Assembly (NCBI RefSeq): GCF_024347395.1
Contig: NZ_AP025472.1
Location: 2,914,001-2,978,000, forward strand
Source: Vibrio cortegadensis
Lineage (GTDB): Bacteria; Pseudomonadota; Gammaproteobacteria; Enterobacterales; Vibrionaceae
Direction of reading: 5' to 3'
Length of the DNA: 64,000 nt
Both the position numbers and the translations under genes were made by a program. Shown here in pieces: positions 12,943 to 22,332 of the stretch (its first letter is position 1; every line of letters begins with the position of its first letter). The notes beneath the pieces were generated by a model. It was not told where the DNA came from and did not search any database. It saw only the letters and a program-made list of their open reading frames with translations.

Positions 12943-13647
12943 TTAGTTTACTGTAGTGTTCAAGCTTGCTTGATCAACAGTAACACCAGCACCCATAGTA
13001 GTAGAGATGCTTACTTTCTTCAGGAAAGTACCTTTCGCTGAAGAAGGCTTAGCTTTCTTAAGAGCAACTAGAAGAGCTTCTAGGTTTTCTTGAAGCTGTG
13101 AAGCTTCGAAAGATGCTTTGCCGATAGTAGTATGGATGATACCGTTTTTGTCGTTACGGTAACGAACCTGACCAGCTTTAGCATTTTTAACTGCTTCAGC
13201 AACGTTAGGAGTTACAGTACCAACTTTAGGGTTTGGCATAAGACCGCGAGGACCTAGGATTGTACCTAGTTGACCAACAACACGCATTGCATCTGGAGAT
13301 GCAACAACTACGTCGAAGTTCATTTCGCCTTTCTTAACTTGCTCAGCAAGGTCTTCCATGCCTACGATGTCTGCGCCAGCTGCTTTAGCTGCTTCTGCGT
13401 TTGCACCTTGAGTGAACACAGCAACGCGGATATCACGACCAGTACCGTGTGGTAGCACAGTTGCGCCACGAACGTTTTGGTCAGATTTACGAGCGTCAAT
13501 ACCAAGATTAACTGCTACATCAACGCTTTCTACGAATTTAGCTGTTGCTAGTTCTTTAAGAAGAGCTACTGCTTCGTTGATTTCGTATTCTTTAGTCACT
13601 TCAACTTTGTCGCGGATAACGCGCATACGCTTAGTAAGTTTTGTCAT
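12943..13647 (-). CDS. rplA: Ribosomal protein uL1
   Basis: uL1 forms the mobile L1 stalk that helps release E-site tRNA, and it represses the L11 operon by binding its mRNA. The protein is 234 aa, as in E. coli. The family signature around GPRGLMPNPKVGTVT is clear, and the C-terminus carries SISTTMGAGVTVD. It starts 4 bp after rplK, so the two are translationally coupled. Confidence 0.98.
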   Translation of the reverse strand: MTKLTKRMRVIRDKVEVTKEYEINEAVALLKELATAKFVESVDVAVNLGIDARKSDQNVRGATVLPHGTGRDIRVAVFTQGANAEAAKAAGADIVGMEDLAEQVKKGEMNFDVVVASPDAMRVVGQLGTILGPRGLMPNPKVGTVTPNVAEAVKNAKAGQVRYRNDKNGIIHTTIGKASFEASQLQENLEALLVALKKAKPSSAKGTFLKKVSISTTMGAGVTVDQASLNTTVN

Positions 13648-13651
13648 TTTA

Positions 13652-14080
13652 TTAACCCTCTACCACTAGGCCCATTGAACGAGCAGTACCTGCGATAGAA
13701 CGCTTCATCGCTTCGATGTCTGCGCCAGTCATGTCTGCAGCTTTAGTTTCTGCGATCTCTTGAACTTGAGCGTCAGTAACAGTACCAACTTTCTCAGTGT
13801 TCGGACGACCAGAACCAGACTTAATGCCAGCAGCTTTCAGAAGAAGAACTGCAGCAGGTGGAGTCTTAGTTACGAACGTGAAAGAACGATCGCTGTATAC
13901 TGTGATAACAACTGGAGTCGGTAGACCTTTCTCTACTGATTCTGTTTTTGCGTTGAACGCTTTACAGAATTCCATGATGTTAACGCCGTGTTGACCTAGA
14001 GCAGGACCAACCGGTGGACTTGGGTTTGCCATACCAGCTGCTACTTGCAGTTTGATATAAGCTTCAACTTTCTTAGCCAT
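13652..14080 (-). CDS. rplK: Ribosomal protein uL11
   Basis: uL11 forms the base of the GTPase-associated centre and is needed for RelA activation. The protein is 142 aa, the standard length. The N-terminal proline-rich segment (PSPPVGPALGQHGVNIMEF) and the C-terminal rRNA-binding signature near the SMGLVVEG end are present. A strong promoter lies in the 138-bp gap after nusG. Confidence 0.98.
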   Translation of the reverse strand: MAKKVEAYIKLQVAAGMANPSPPVGPALGQHGVNIMEFCKAFNAKTESVEKGLPTPVVITVYSDRSFTFVTKTPPAAVLLLKAAGIKSGSGRPNTEKVGTVTDAQVQEIAETKAADMTGADIEAMKRSIAGTARSMGLVVEG

Positions 14081-14172
14081 GATATTTCCTAAATTTTGGG
14101 TACTAACGCCAACCTATTGGTGAGCTCCCCGTTTGTAAAATTCTTTTCCGCAATAGCGTAAAAAGGCGCGAA

Positions 14173-14201
14173 ATTATAATCACATTTCACGCCTATAACA
14201 A
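14173..14201 (-). promoter_or_regulatory. Promoter of rplKAJL
   Basis: On the minus strand TTGTTA (14196-14201) is followed after 17 bp by a perfect TATAAT (14173-14178) and a GC-rich discriminator (CGCGCC), typical of stringently controlled ribosomal promoters. It lies about 95 bp before the rplK start. Confidence 0.8.
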
Positions 14202-14218
14202 GTCTAAAAGACCAGTTT

Positions 14219-14767
14219 TTAATCAAGTTTTTCCACTTGACCGAATTCAAGTTCAACAGGCGTAGCACGACCAAAGATCGATACTGACACTTTAATGCGG
14301 CTTTTCTCGTAATCTACTGATTCAACTGTACCGTTGAAATCTGCAAATGGACCATCATTAACTCGAACCACTTCACCAGCTTCAAACATCGTTTTAGGAC
14401 GTGGAGCTTCGCTCGCTTTCTCTAAACGATTCAAGATAGCATCAGCTTCTTTGTCGGTGATTGGTGCCGGACGATCAGAGGTACCACCAATGAAGCCCAT
14501 AACACGTGGAATGCTACGAACTAAGTGCCATGATTCATCATTCATGATCATTTGCACAAGTACGTAACCAGGGAAGAACTTACGTTCGCTTTTACGACGT
14601 TGTCCTGCACGCATTTCTACCACTTCTTCAGTCGGTACAAGTACGTCACCAAAGAATTCTTCCATGTCATGCATTTTAATATGTTCGCGTAACGATTGAG
14701 ATACACGACCTTCATAACCAGAAAAGGCTTGAACTACATACCAACGTTTTTTTGGAGCTTCACTCAT
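14219..14767 (-). CDS. nusG: Transcription termination/antitermination factor NusG
   Basis: NusG binds RNA polymerase and links it to Rho or to ribosomal protein S10. The protein is 182 aa (E. coli 181). The N-terminal NGN domain opens with KKRWYVVQAFSGYE, and the C-terminal KOW domain carries GEVVRVNDGPFADFNGTVE. It starts 12 bp after secE, the usual secE-nusG pair. Confidence 0.98.
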   Translation of the reverse strand: MSEAPKKRWYVVQAFSGYEGRVSQSLREHIKMHDMEEFFGDVLVPTEEVVEMRAGQRRKSERKFFPGYVLVQMIMNDESWHLVRSIPRVMGFIGGTSDRPAPITDKEADAILNRLEKASEAPRPKTMFEAGEVVRVNDGPFADFNGTVESVDYEKSRIKVSVSIFGRATPVELEFGQVEKLD

Positions 14768-14779
14768 GAATTAGAATCC

Positions 14780-15157
14780 TCACACACCAGTTGCGAATGC
14801 AACAAGACGAACCATAATGCCGTCAATGCCCCATAGCACTAATGCCATTACAATACATACAGCTAATACGATCAACGTAGTTTGCATAGTTTCTTGGCGA
14901 GTAGGCCAAACAACTTTGCGAACTTCTACTCGAGATTCTTGAGCAAAAGAGATCGCAGCTTTACCTTTAGTTGTTGTTGCCGCAGTGCCTAATGCACCTG
15001 CGATAAGAACAACGACACCTGCAACGCGAATTACTACCGATAATTCACCATACAGGTAATTACCCACAACAGCGGCGGCTAACAGAGCAAAAGCGATAAA
15101 CCACTTAAAAGTATCTGCTGCACTTGAGCTATCAGGAGTTTCAGCATTTGCTTTCAT
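14780..15157 (-). CDS. secE: Protein translocase subunit SecE
   Basis: SecE clamps the SecY channel in the inner membrane. I start it at 15157 (MKANAETPDSS, 125 aa) because this matches the E. coli protein (127 aa) and AGGTTGG precedes the ATG. The open frame continues 28 codons further upstream without similarity to the family. Three membrane segments are seen, and the conserved cytoplasmic part is AQESRVEVRKVVWPTRQET before the last segment. Confidence 0.95.
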   Translation of the reverse strand: MKANAETPDSSSAADTFKWFIAFALLAAAVVGNYLYGELSVVIRVAGVVVLIAGALGTAATTTKGKAAISFAQESRVEVRKVVWPTRQETMQTTLIVLAVCIVMALVLWGIDGIMVRLVAFATGV

Positions 15158-15366
15158 AAAACCAACCTGTGATAAGTCATAAATATAGACGACAATACCC
15201 CGCTGTTGCAGGGCTATTTCCTTGTAACTACTCCAAAACATTCACAGAGCCGCTACTTTATTTATCGATTAAGATAAACTTAACCTTTTTTCTATGCTTT
15301 TAAAGTAAAAACTGATGAAAAAACCATCAAATCTACTCTTTTATATAACCTTAAAGGTTAACACAG

Positions 15367-15395
15367 AAAAAAGGGCATCAAATGATGCCCTTTTT
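15367..15395 (-). terminator. Terminator after tuf
   Basis: A perfect 10-bp stem (AAAGGGCATC with GATGCCCTTT, 4-nt loop) is bordered by A's and T's on both strands. It separates tuf from the secE-nusG unit. Confidence 0.85.
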
Positions 15396-15414
15396 ACTAG
15401 TAGTTAGTCAAATC

Positions 15415-16599
15415 TTAAGCAAAGATTTTAGCAACAACACCAGCACCAACTGTACGGCCACCTTCACGGATTGCGAAGCGTAGACCGTCGTCCATTGCGA
15501 TTGGAGCGATTAGCTCAACCGTCATTTGAACGTTGTCACCAGGCATTACCATTTCAACACCTTCTGGAAGTGTGATATCGCCTGTTACGTCAGTTGTACG
15601 GAAGTAGAACTGTGGACGGTAACCTTTGAAGAAAGGAGTGTGACGGCCGCCTTCGTCTTTAGAAAGTACGTATACTTCAGACTCAAACTTAGTATGTGGG
15701 TTGATAGAACCTTTAGCAGCAAGTACTTGGCCACGTTCAACGTCATCACGCTTAGTACCACGTAGAAGTGCACCAACGTTCTCACCTGCACGACCTTCGT
15801 CAAGCAGTTTACGGAACATTTCAACACCAGTACATGTAGTTACTGTAGTTTCTTTGATACCAACGATTTCTACTTCGTCACCTACGCGTAGGATACCGCG
15901 CTCGATACGACCAGTTACAACAGTACCACGACCTTGAATTGAGAATACATCTTCAATAGGAAGTAGGAACGGAAGGTCTACAGCACGCTCTGGAAGAGGA
16001 ATGTAAGAATCTAGAGCTTCTGCAAGCTCAACGATTTTATCTTCCCACTGTTTTTCGCCGTTTAGAGCGCCAAGAGCAGAACCTTGAATTACTGGAAGAT
16101 CATCACCAGGGTATTCGTATTCAGAAAGAAGTTCACGAACTTCCATTTCTACTAGCTCAAGAAGCTCTTCATCATCAACCATGTCACATTTGTTCATGAA
16201 TACGATGATGTAAGGAATACCAACTTGACGACCAAGTAGGATGTGCTCACGAGTTTGTGGCATAGGGCCATCTGTCGCAGCAACAACTAGGATACCACCG
16301 TCCATTTGCGCAGCACCAGTGATCATGTTTTTAACATAATCCGCGTGTCCTGGGCAATCTACGTGTGCGTAGTGACGTTCTGGAGTATCGTACTCAACGT
16401 GAGAAGTTGCGATTGTGATACCGCGCTCACGCTCTTCTGGAGCGTTATCGATAGATGCGAAGTCTTTAGCTTCACCACCGTACACTTTTGAAAGTGTAGT
16501 ACAGATAGCAGCAGTTAGAGTTGTTTTACCGTGGTCAACGTGGCCGATAGTACCAACGTTTACGTGCGGTTTCGTACGTTCAAATTTTTCTTTAGACAT
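15415..16599 (-). CDS. tuf: Elongation factor Tu
   Basis: EF-Tu delivers aminoacyl-tRNA to the ribosomal A site. The protein is 394 aa with the GTP-binding motifs GHVDHGKTT (residues 18-26), DCPGH and NKCD, and the complete domains II and III ending GAGVVAKIFA. It follows a tRNA cluster in the same orientation, the context of E. coli tufB. A second tuf copy would be expected elsewhere in the genome. Bases 16600-16787 between it and tRNA-Gly hold no clear signal. Confidence 0.98.
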   Translation of the reverse strand: MSKEKFERTKPHVNVGTIGHVDHGKTTLTAAICTTLSKVYGGEAKDFASIDNAPEERERGITIATSHVEYDTPERHYAHVDCPGHADYVKNMITGAAQMDGGILVVAATDGPMPQTREHILLGRQVGIPYIIVFMNKCDMVDDEELLELVEMEVRELLSEYEYPGDDLPVIQGSALGALNGEKQWEDKIVELAEALDSYIPLPERAVDLPFLLPIEDVFSIQGRGTVVTGRIERGILRVGDEVEIVGIKETTVTTCTGVEMFRKLLDEGRAGENVGALLRGTKRDDVERGQVLAAKGSINPHTKFESEVYVLSKDEGGRHTPFFKGYRPQFYFRTTDVTGDITLPEGVEMVMPGDNVQMTVELIAPIAMDDGLRFAIREGGRTVGAGVVAKIFA

Positions 16600-16787
16600 G
16601 AATAGTCCCTCTAGGTACGGATATAAGTGGCTTTGACGACCACGTAACCAAAAAATATGGCAATTAAGTATATATCAAAAGGAAAAGTTTGCTAAAAGCG
16701 CGCTGATATTAATGACTCAGTATTGAGGTTTATTTGCCATTATTGAAAAGGACAAATAAACAACTAAGCAAACCAGCGCGTTAGAAT

Positions 16788-16862
<75 letters not shown>

Positions 16863-16900
16863 GATACGCAACTCTTTGGAGCTATTTTACCTTTAGAATA

Positions 16901-16985
16901 TGGTGGAGGGGGACGGATTCGAACCATCGAAGGCAGTGCCGTCAGATTTACAGTCTGATCCCTTTGGCCACTCGGGAACCCCTCC
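16901..16985 (-). tRNA. tRNA-Tyr (GTA)
   Basis: An 85-nt class II tRNA with a long variable arm, encoded CCA and anticodon GTA. The acceptor stem is GGAGGGG paired with CCCCTCC. Confidence 0.95.
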
Positions 16986-17019
16986 AAATTTTTTAGCTTT
17001 TTCTCAATAAAGGAAAAAG

Positions 17020-17095
<76 letters not shown>

Positions 17096-17101
17096 ACAAG
17101 T

Positions 17102-17137
17102 GGGGCGCATTCTATTGAATGATTTTCCACCTTGCAA
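17102..17137 (-). promoter_or_regulatory. Promoter of the tRNA-tuf operon
   Basis: On the minus strand TTGCAA (17132-17137), a 17-bp spacer, TAGAAT (17109-17114) and a GCGCCCC discriminator lie just upstream of tRNA-Thr. The GC-rich discriminator is the mark of a stringently controlled stable RNA promoter. Confidence 0.8.
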
Positions 17138-17303
17138 TAGCTAAAGCGAAAAAAAATAATATTTTTTCCGAGTTTCTTCTGATACGGCTTATTTTTTACC
17201 AATTCAAGCGTTTCATAGAAATTCTAGGCGCATTATTATTTTCATTCTGCTCTTCTTGATGTATTTTCCATTCTCTACGTTTTCATTTATCTAAAGAGTT
17301 GAT

Positions 17304-18227
17304 ATGAGCCCATTTATGTCTTTTGACCGTTGCCAATGGACGGAGTTAAGAAACTCAGTACCAATGACACTTTCAGAGGATGACTTAGCCGAGCTACAAG
17401 GTATCAATGAAAACTTAACCATGAAAGAAGCCGTTGATATCTATCTTCCACTATCAAGGCTACTCAATCTATACGTTGCCGCTCGTCAGAATCGTAATTC
17501 AGTACTAGACCAGTTTCTCGGCAATACAGGGCACGCACCACCATTTGTCATTGGCATTGCTGGCAGTGTTGCGGTAGGCAAAAGTACAACCGCTCGACTA
17601 TTGTGCGCTCTTTTGTCTCGCTGGGAAAACCACCCAAAAGTTGAACTCATCACAACGGATGGATTTCTGTATTCAAACAAGGTGCTTGAGCAACGCAATT
17701 TGATGAGCAAAAAAGGATTTCCAGAATCTTATAATACTAAGCGCCTTATCCAATTTGTCTCTGATGTGAAGGCTTGTAAACGCAATGTGCAAGCGCCGAT
17801 CTACTCACATTTAACTTATGACATCACACCAGAAGTGAAAAATGTTGATTTACCCGATGTGTTAATTATTGAAGGGTTAAATGTGTTGCAAGGGGGGCCG
17901 GAACAGAACCAATCTGCCAATCACGTGTTTATATCAGATTTTTTGGATTTCTCTCTTTATGTCGATGCTGATAGCACTCTGATTGAACAGTGGTACATCG
18001 AGCGATTTATGAAATTCAGAGACGGTGCATTTGCGAAACCAGGATCTTATTTTAGTCATTACACTCAACTCACTAAACAAGATGCGGAATTGAAAGCCCG
18101 AAACATTTGGCAATCCATTAACGGTAAAAACCTTTCAGAAAATATTCAACCCACAAGAGAGAGAGCCCACCTTATTTTGCGTAAAGGAAAAAACCATACG
18201 GTAGAGCAAGTTTTATTACGTAAATAG
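17304..18227 (+). CDS. coaA: Pantothenate kinase
   Basis: CoaA phosphorylates pantothenate, the first committed and feedback-regulated step of coenzyme A synthesis. The protein is 307 aa (E. coli 316). The P-loop GIAGSVAVGKST is at residues 84-95, and the substrate region ELITTDGFLYSN follows. The ATG at 17304 has AAAGAG six bases upstream. It is divergent from the tRNA-tuf operon and convergent with birA; no clear terminator separates the two in the 27-bp gap. Confidence 0.97.
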   Translation: MSPFMSFDRCQWTELRNSVPMTLSEDDLAELQGINENLTMKEAVDIYLPLSRLLNLYVAARQNRNSVLDQFLGNTGHAPPFVIGIAGSVAVGKSTTARLLCALLSRWENHPKVELITTDGFLYSNKVLEQRNLMSKKGFPESYNTKRLIQFVSDVKACKRNVQAPIYSHLTYDITPEVKNVDLPDVLIIEGLNVLQGGPEQNQSANHVFISDFLDFSLYVDADSTLIEQWYIERFMKFRDGAFAKPGSYFSHYTQLTKQDAELKARNIWQSINGKNLSENIQPTRERAHLILRKGKNHTVEQVLLRK

Positions 18228-18254
18228 AGCTTGCAGACAATAATCAGTTAAACC

Positions 18255-19220
18255 TTATATCTCGTGCTTTCTTAACGATATTTCACCACCGATATAGGGT
18301 TCTATTCCATTATCTGTCTCAAGTAACACTGCGCCACGGTCATCGATTCCTTTTACAACACCTGTCACTTCCCTTGGTCCAATAAGCAAGCGAACGCTTC
18401 TTCCAACAAAGTTATCTAGTCGATTCCATCGTTCTACAAATCCCTTCATCCCAAACTGTTCGTATTCGTTTAGTGCGCTTGTCCAAGAATCAATCAGAGT
18501 GGATGCAAGTATATTTCGATCAACTAACTGAGACTCTGCGAGTTCATCTAGAGATGTCCAAGGTTGATCAATACCATCGATATCAGGTCGCATTGAGATA
18601 TTAAGCCCCATCCCTAGCACTATATGCGCCGCTCCGCCTGCCTGCCCTGACATTTCTACTAATATTCCACCAAGTTTTTTATCTTGGTAATACAGGTCAT
18701 TTGGCCATTTTAATTTAATCCCTTCGAAACCTAACTGTTCAAGAGCTTCAACCGCTGCGATACCAATAACAAGGCTCAGCCCCATTGCAGCTGCCATACC
18801 TGCATCAAGACGCCAGTACATTGATAAATAAAGGTTACTACCGAAAGGTGATATCCATTGCCGTCCTCTTCGGCCACGCCCTTGCGATTGATACTCTGCA
18901 AGACAAACTGTCCCTGAATCAATGCTTCCAACTTGATTTAATAAGTACTGATTTGTTGAGTCGATGATAGGTACCAACTCAAAAGGCTGAATTAACCCTT
19001 CCGATAATAGCTCTCGATTTAGTAGGTTTAGCGGCTTAGATAGACAGTAACCTTTTCCTTGAACACGATATATATCAAGCCCCCACTCCTGGATCCCATT
19101 GATATGTTTACTAATCGCTGCGCGCGAAATACCCAAAAGCTCACCAAGTGTTTCACCTGAATAAAATTTTCCATCAGCAAGTGAGTTCAATATTGATAAT
19201 TTAACTTGGTGCTCTTTCAT
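18255..19220 (-). CDS. birA: Biotin-protein ligase and biotin operon repressor
   Basis: BirA attaches biotin to the carboxyltransferase carrier protein and represses biotin synthesis genes when loaded with biotinyl-AMP. The protein is 321 aa, as in E. coli. An N-terminal winged helix (TLGELLGISRAAISKHI) is followed by the ligase loop GRGRRGRQW near residue 115 and KWPNDLYY. Its ATG overlaps the TGA of murB as ATGA, so translation is coupled. The N-terminal DNA-binding domain makes it the repressor type, not the ligase-only type. Confidence 0.97.
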   Translation of the reverse strand: MKEHQVKLSILNSLADGKFYSGETLGELLGISRAAISKHINGIQEWGLDIYRVQGKGYCLSKPLNLLNRELLSEGLIQPFELVPIIDSTNQYLLNQVGSIDSGTVCLAEYQSQGRGRRGRQWISPFGSNLYLSMYWRLDAGMAAAMGLSLVIGIAAVEALEQLGFEGIKLKWPNDLYYQDKKLGGILVEMSGQAGGAAHIVLGMGLNISMRPDIDGIDQPWTSLDELAESQLVDRNILASTLIDSWTSALNEYEQFGMKGFVERWNRLDNFVGRSVRLLIGPREVTGVVKGIDDRGAVLLETDNGIEPYIGGEISLRKHEI

Positions 19221-20263
19221 GCATTAATACTCGCGATTTCAGTTAGTGTCACTTCTCTCTGCCGACCAATGAAACGAACTTCATGTTCCAACTCTATACC
19301 AAACGTATCCTTGACTGTTTGATAAATGTTCGCTGCAAGCTTTATAATATCATCAGCACTTGCATTATCAGAGTTAACTAAAACCAGGGCTTGTTTAGGA
19401 TGGACTTGAGCACCACCGCATACAACACCTTTGAACGCACATTGATCAATAAGCCACCCTGCCGCAACTTTAAATTGATTATCGAACGGATAAGCCACTA
19501 ACGAAGGAAATTGACTTAACAAGCCTTCGTATTTTTCACGGCTAATGACCGGGTTCTTAAAAAAGCTTCCAGCATTACCTTGCAGCGCAGGGTCCGGTAA
19601 CTTTTCCATACGCACTCGACATACTTCATCGAAAATAGCTTTAGGTGATAATTCGTCTACCGATATCTTTTGAAGTGGGCCATATTGATTATTTGGCACC
19701 CATCGTTTCGATAGACAAATACCTAGCGCGACGACAACAGCCTTTTGGTATAATTCATGTTTGAAAATAGACTCACGATAGCCAAACTTACATTCTTCGT
19801 TTGTTAGGCGTTTGATCTTAAATGTATCAAGGCAAAGAACATCAACATACGTACAGACATCTTTTAGCTCAATACCATAAGCGCCTATATTTTGAACAGG
19901 CGCAGATCCCGCACACCCTGGTATTAATGCTAAGTTCTCCAGACCACCAATAGATTGCTCGATTGTCCATTTTACCAGTGTTGGCCAGTCTTCCCCTGCA
20001 CCAACGTGTAAGTAAAGATCATCTTCATCACGACTAATATCTCGCCCCAAAATTCGATTTACGATCACTACACCATCAAAATAATCGGTAAAAAGAACAT
20101 TACTCCCTTTACCTAAAACAAGCTTAGGTAAAGCCTCCCATTCAGGATCTTGAAAAACGTCAATTAATTGTTCTATTGACGTCACTTCTACAAGAAAACG
20201 AGCTTTCTGCTTAATGCCGAATGTATGATATTTATCTAAATTTACGTCAGGATATGATTGCAT
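19217..20263 (-). CDS. murB: UDP-N-acetylenolpyruvoylglucosamine reductase
   Basis: MurB reduces UDP-GlcNAc-enolpyruvate to UDP-MurNAc with NADPH and FAD, an early step of cell-wall precursor synthesis. The protein is 348 aa (E. coli 342). The FAD-binding region shows VLGKGSNVLF and LALIPGCAGSAPVQNIGAYG, and the catalytic loop GNAGSFFKNP carries the proton-donor Ser. YRESIF is typical of type I MurB. It forms a two-gene unit with birA, also seen in E. coli. Confidence 0.97.
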   Translation of the reverse strand: MQSYPDVNLDKYHTFGIKQKARFLVEVTSIEQLIDVFQDPEWEALPKLVLGKGSNVLFTDYFDGVVIVNRILGRDISRDEDDLYLHVGAGEDWPTLVKWTIEQSIGGLENLALIPGCAGSAPVQNIGAYGIELKDVCTYVDVLCLDTFKIKRLTNEECKFGYRESIFKHELYQKAVVVALGICLSKRWVPNNQYGPLQKISVDELSPKAIFDEVCRVRMEKLPDPALQGNAGSFFKNPVISREKYEGLLSQFPSLVAYPFDNQFKVAAGWLIDQCAFKGVVCGGAQVHPKQALVLVNSDNASADDIIKLAANIYQTVKDTFGIELEHEVRFIGRQREVTLTEIASINA

Positions 20264-20329
20264 GGTCTTTATGAGTTAACTTACACTCATTCAATTCTAC
20301 ATGACTCCAACCAATAGCGCAGTGACTGA

Positions 20330-20755
20330 ATGTCAGAAGTAAAGATAGAACAGCTCGACCCAATCAAAATTCCACTGATCAAAAAATTGTATAAGGATCA
20401 CTACCCTTCAGCTAAAGCAAAGAAAAGTGAACTTATCGTCACCATTTCAGAATCAAACCAACTTAGTGGTGTCGTGAGATTTAGAGAGATCGAAGATTTC
20501 CGGCTGCTAACTGGCATGCTCACGATTCCAGAAAAAAGAGGAATGGGTCTAGCGAATAAGTTGATGGCGCATTGCAAGTCAAATATTCTCACACGAACTG
20601 ATTATTGTTTCGCATACAGCCACCTTGAACTCTTTTACCAAAAGCATTGTTTTATTCGGGTAGAAGTTGATGACATGCCAAACTCGGTAAAATGCCTCTT
20701 TCTCCGATATGTAAACAGTGGGAAAGATCTCATTCCAATGCAATTTGTAGGATAA
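20330..20755 (+). CDS. GNAT-family acetyltransferase, substrate unknown
   Basis: A 141-aa single-domain protein. The acetyl-CoA binding motif RGMGLA lies at residues 70-75, preceded by the beta strand LLTGMLTIPEKR. The later part (YCFAYSHLELFYQKHCFIRVE) matches the end of the GNAT fold. Its 3' end is 98 bp before pssA on the same strand. The substrate cannot be read from sequence. Confidence 0.8.
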   Translation: MSEVKIEQLDPIKIPLIKKLYKDHYPSAKAKKSELIVTISESNQLSGVVRFREIEDFRLLTGMLTIPEKRGMGLANKLMAHCKSNILTRTDYCFAYSHLELFYQKHCFIRVEVDDMPNSVKCLFLRYVNSGKDLIPMQFVG

Positions 20756-20853
20756 AAATAAAGATACAACCCGCTTTACTAGTCATATGCTAGTAGTTTT
20801 TGGTAAAATTGAAGGTTCGCAATTTTGCATATCTCTAAGGTAAAAAATTCAAG

Positions 20854-22194
20854 ATGATCGCTAATAGAAATCCATTCGAACACTTGCCAACTATCGCGCA
20901 AGACCCTAACAAGTTTGAAGTAATTCTATCCGCTAGAGACTTTAGAATTCGTTTATTAGATGCAATTAAGACGGCAAAAAGTCGTATCTACCTTATTGCA
21001 TTGTATTTAGAGGATGATGAAGCTGGTAGAGAAATTCTGACTGCACTGTACGAAGCCAAACAGCAAAACCCTGGTTTGGATATCAATGTTTGTGTTGACT
21101 GGCACCGAGCGCAACGTGGTCTTATTGGCGCGGATTCTTCTGATGGCAATGCGGCAATGTACAAATCTTTCAGCGAAAAATACGAACACAAAGTACCGGT
21201 TTACGGTGTCCCTGTTCGAGGTAGAGAAGTCTTTGGTGTTTTACATTTAAAAGGCTTTATTATCGATAACACTGTTATATACAGCGGTGCTAGCCTTAAT
21301 AATATTTATTTAAATTACCAAGAACGCTATCGATTCGATCGTTACCATACCTTTGAGAATAAAGATCTAGCAAACAGTATGGTAGAGTTCGTGCAATCTG
21401 AAATGATCGCAAACTCTGCAGTTAATGATTTAACCGATCGAGATAAACCAAGTACCAAAGAGATTAAGGCTGATATCCGCCAACTTAGAGCGTCACTAGC
21501 AAACTCTGAGTATCAATTTGCGCATCAACCTACTGGTGAAAATGAAATTGCAGTAACACCTCTTGTTGGCGTTGGAAAAAGACGCAATAAGTTAAACCAG
21601 ACAATAAATCATTTAATAGCGGAAGCTAAAGAAGAAGTATTCATCTGTACTCCATACTTCAATTTCCCTAAAAGCATCGGAAAAGAAGTGAAAAAGGCCC
21701 TAAAACGTGGTGTAAAAGTCACCATAGTTGTAGGAGATAAAACAGCTAATGATTTCTTTATTTCTCCTGAGGAAGATTTTAAGACAATTGGCGGATTGCC
21801 TTATCTGTATGAAGTAAATCTTCGTAGTTTTGCCAAAGCCAATGAAGCTCACATTGCCAGTCGTAATCTATCCATACATTTATGGAAACATGAAGAGAAC
21901 AGTTTCCACCTTAAAGGTTTGTGGATAGATAAACGCTACATGCTACTCACAGGGAATAATTTAAACCCACGAGCTTGGAAGCTAGATTTAGAAAATGGCA
22001 TTTTAATTCAAGATCACCATCAGCACCTAGTTGCCAAGTTTTCCTCTGAAGTTGACAATATTTTGCAGCATACCCAGTTAATTTGTACTTATCGTCAGCT
22101 AGACAAAGTTGAGCGTTATCCAGATACAGTGCAGAAACTAATTAAAAAAGTCACTCGGGTAAAAGCAGATCGAGTTTTAAAACAAATCCTCTAG
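20854..22194 (+). CDS. pssA: CDP-diacylglycerol-serine O-phosphatidyltransferase
   Basis: PssA makes phosphatidylserine, the precursor of phosphatidylethanolamine. This is the phospholipase-D-type enzyme of gammaproteobacteria, not the integral membrane type. The protein is 446 aa (E. coli 451). Two HKD motifs are present: His131, Lys133 and Asp138 in HLKGFIIDNT, and a second in FHLKGLWIDKRYMLLTGNN near residue 350. The C-terminus is rich in Lys and Arg, which suits its known loose association with ribosomes and acidic lipid. Confidence 0.97.
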   Translation: MIANRNPFEHLPTIAQDPNKFEVILSARDFRIRLLDAIKTAKSRIYLIALYLEDDEAGREILTALYEAKQQNPGLDINVCVDWHRAQRGLIGADSSDGNAAMYKSFSEKYEHKVPVYGVPVRGREVFGVLHLKGFIIDNTVIYSGASLNNIYLNYQERYRFDRYHTFENKDLANSMVEFVQSEMIANSAVNDLTDRDKPSTKEIKADIRQLRASLANSEYQFAHQPTGENEIAVTPLVGVGKRRNKLNQTINHLIAEAKEEVFICTPYFNFPKSIGKEVKKALKRGVKVTIVVGDKTANDFFISPEEDFKTIGGLPYLYEVNLRSFAKANEAHIASRNLSIHLWKHEENSFHLKGLWIDKRYMLLTGNNLNPRAWKLDLENGILIQDHHQHLVAKFSSEVDNILQHTQLICTYRQLDKVERYPDTVQKLIKKVTRVKADRVLKQIL

Positions 22195-22217
22195 ACGAAA
22201 TATCCATGGTAAACAGA

Positions 22218-22249
22218 AGCACTAAACTTACAAGTTTGGTGCTTTTTTA
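22218..22249 (+). terminator. Terminator after pssA
   Basis: A 12-bp stem with one G-T pair (AGCACTAAACTT with AAGTTTGGTGCT) has a 2-nt loop as drawn and is followed by TTTTT. Confidence 0.85.
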
Positions 22250-22332
22250 TGCCAAGACTATTAATTAACTTATTACCAATATGATCTAGTTAGAGTTAAC
22301 TAAGGGTTGAATAGTAATGGATAGGCATAATA

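Noticed and set aside
15340..15366. AACCTTAAAGGTT palindrome before the secE leader
   Set aside because: It is short and AT-rich, with no known matching regulator, so I could not support an operator.
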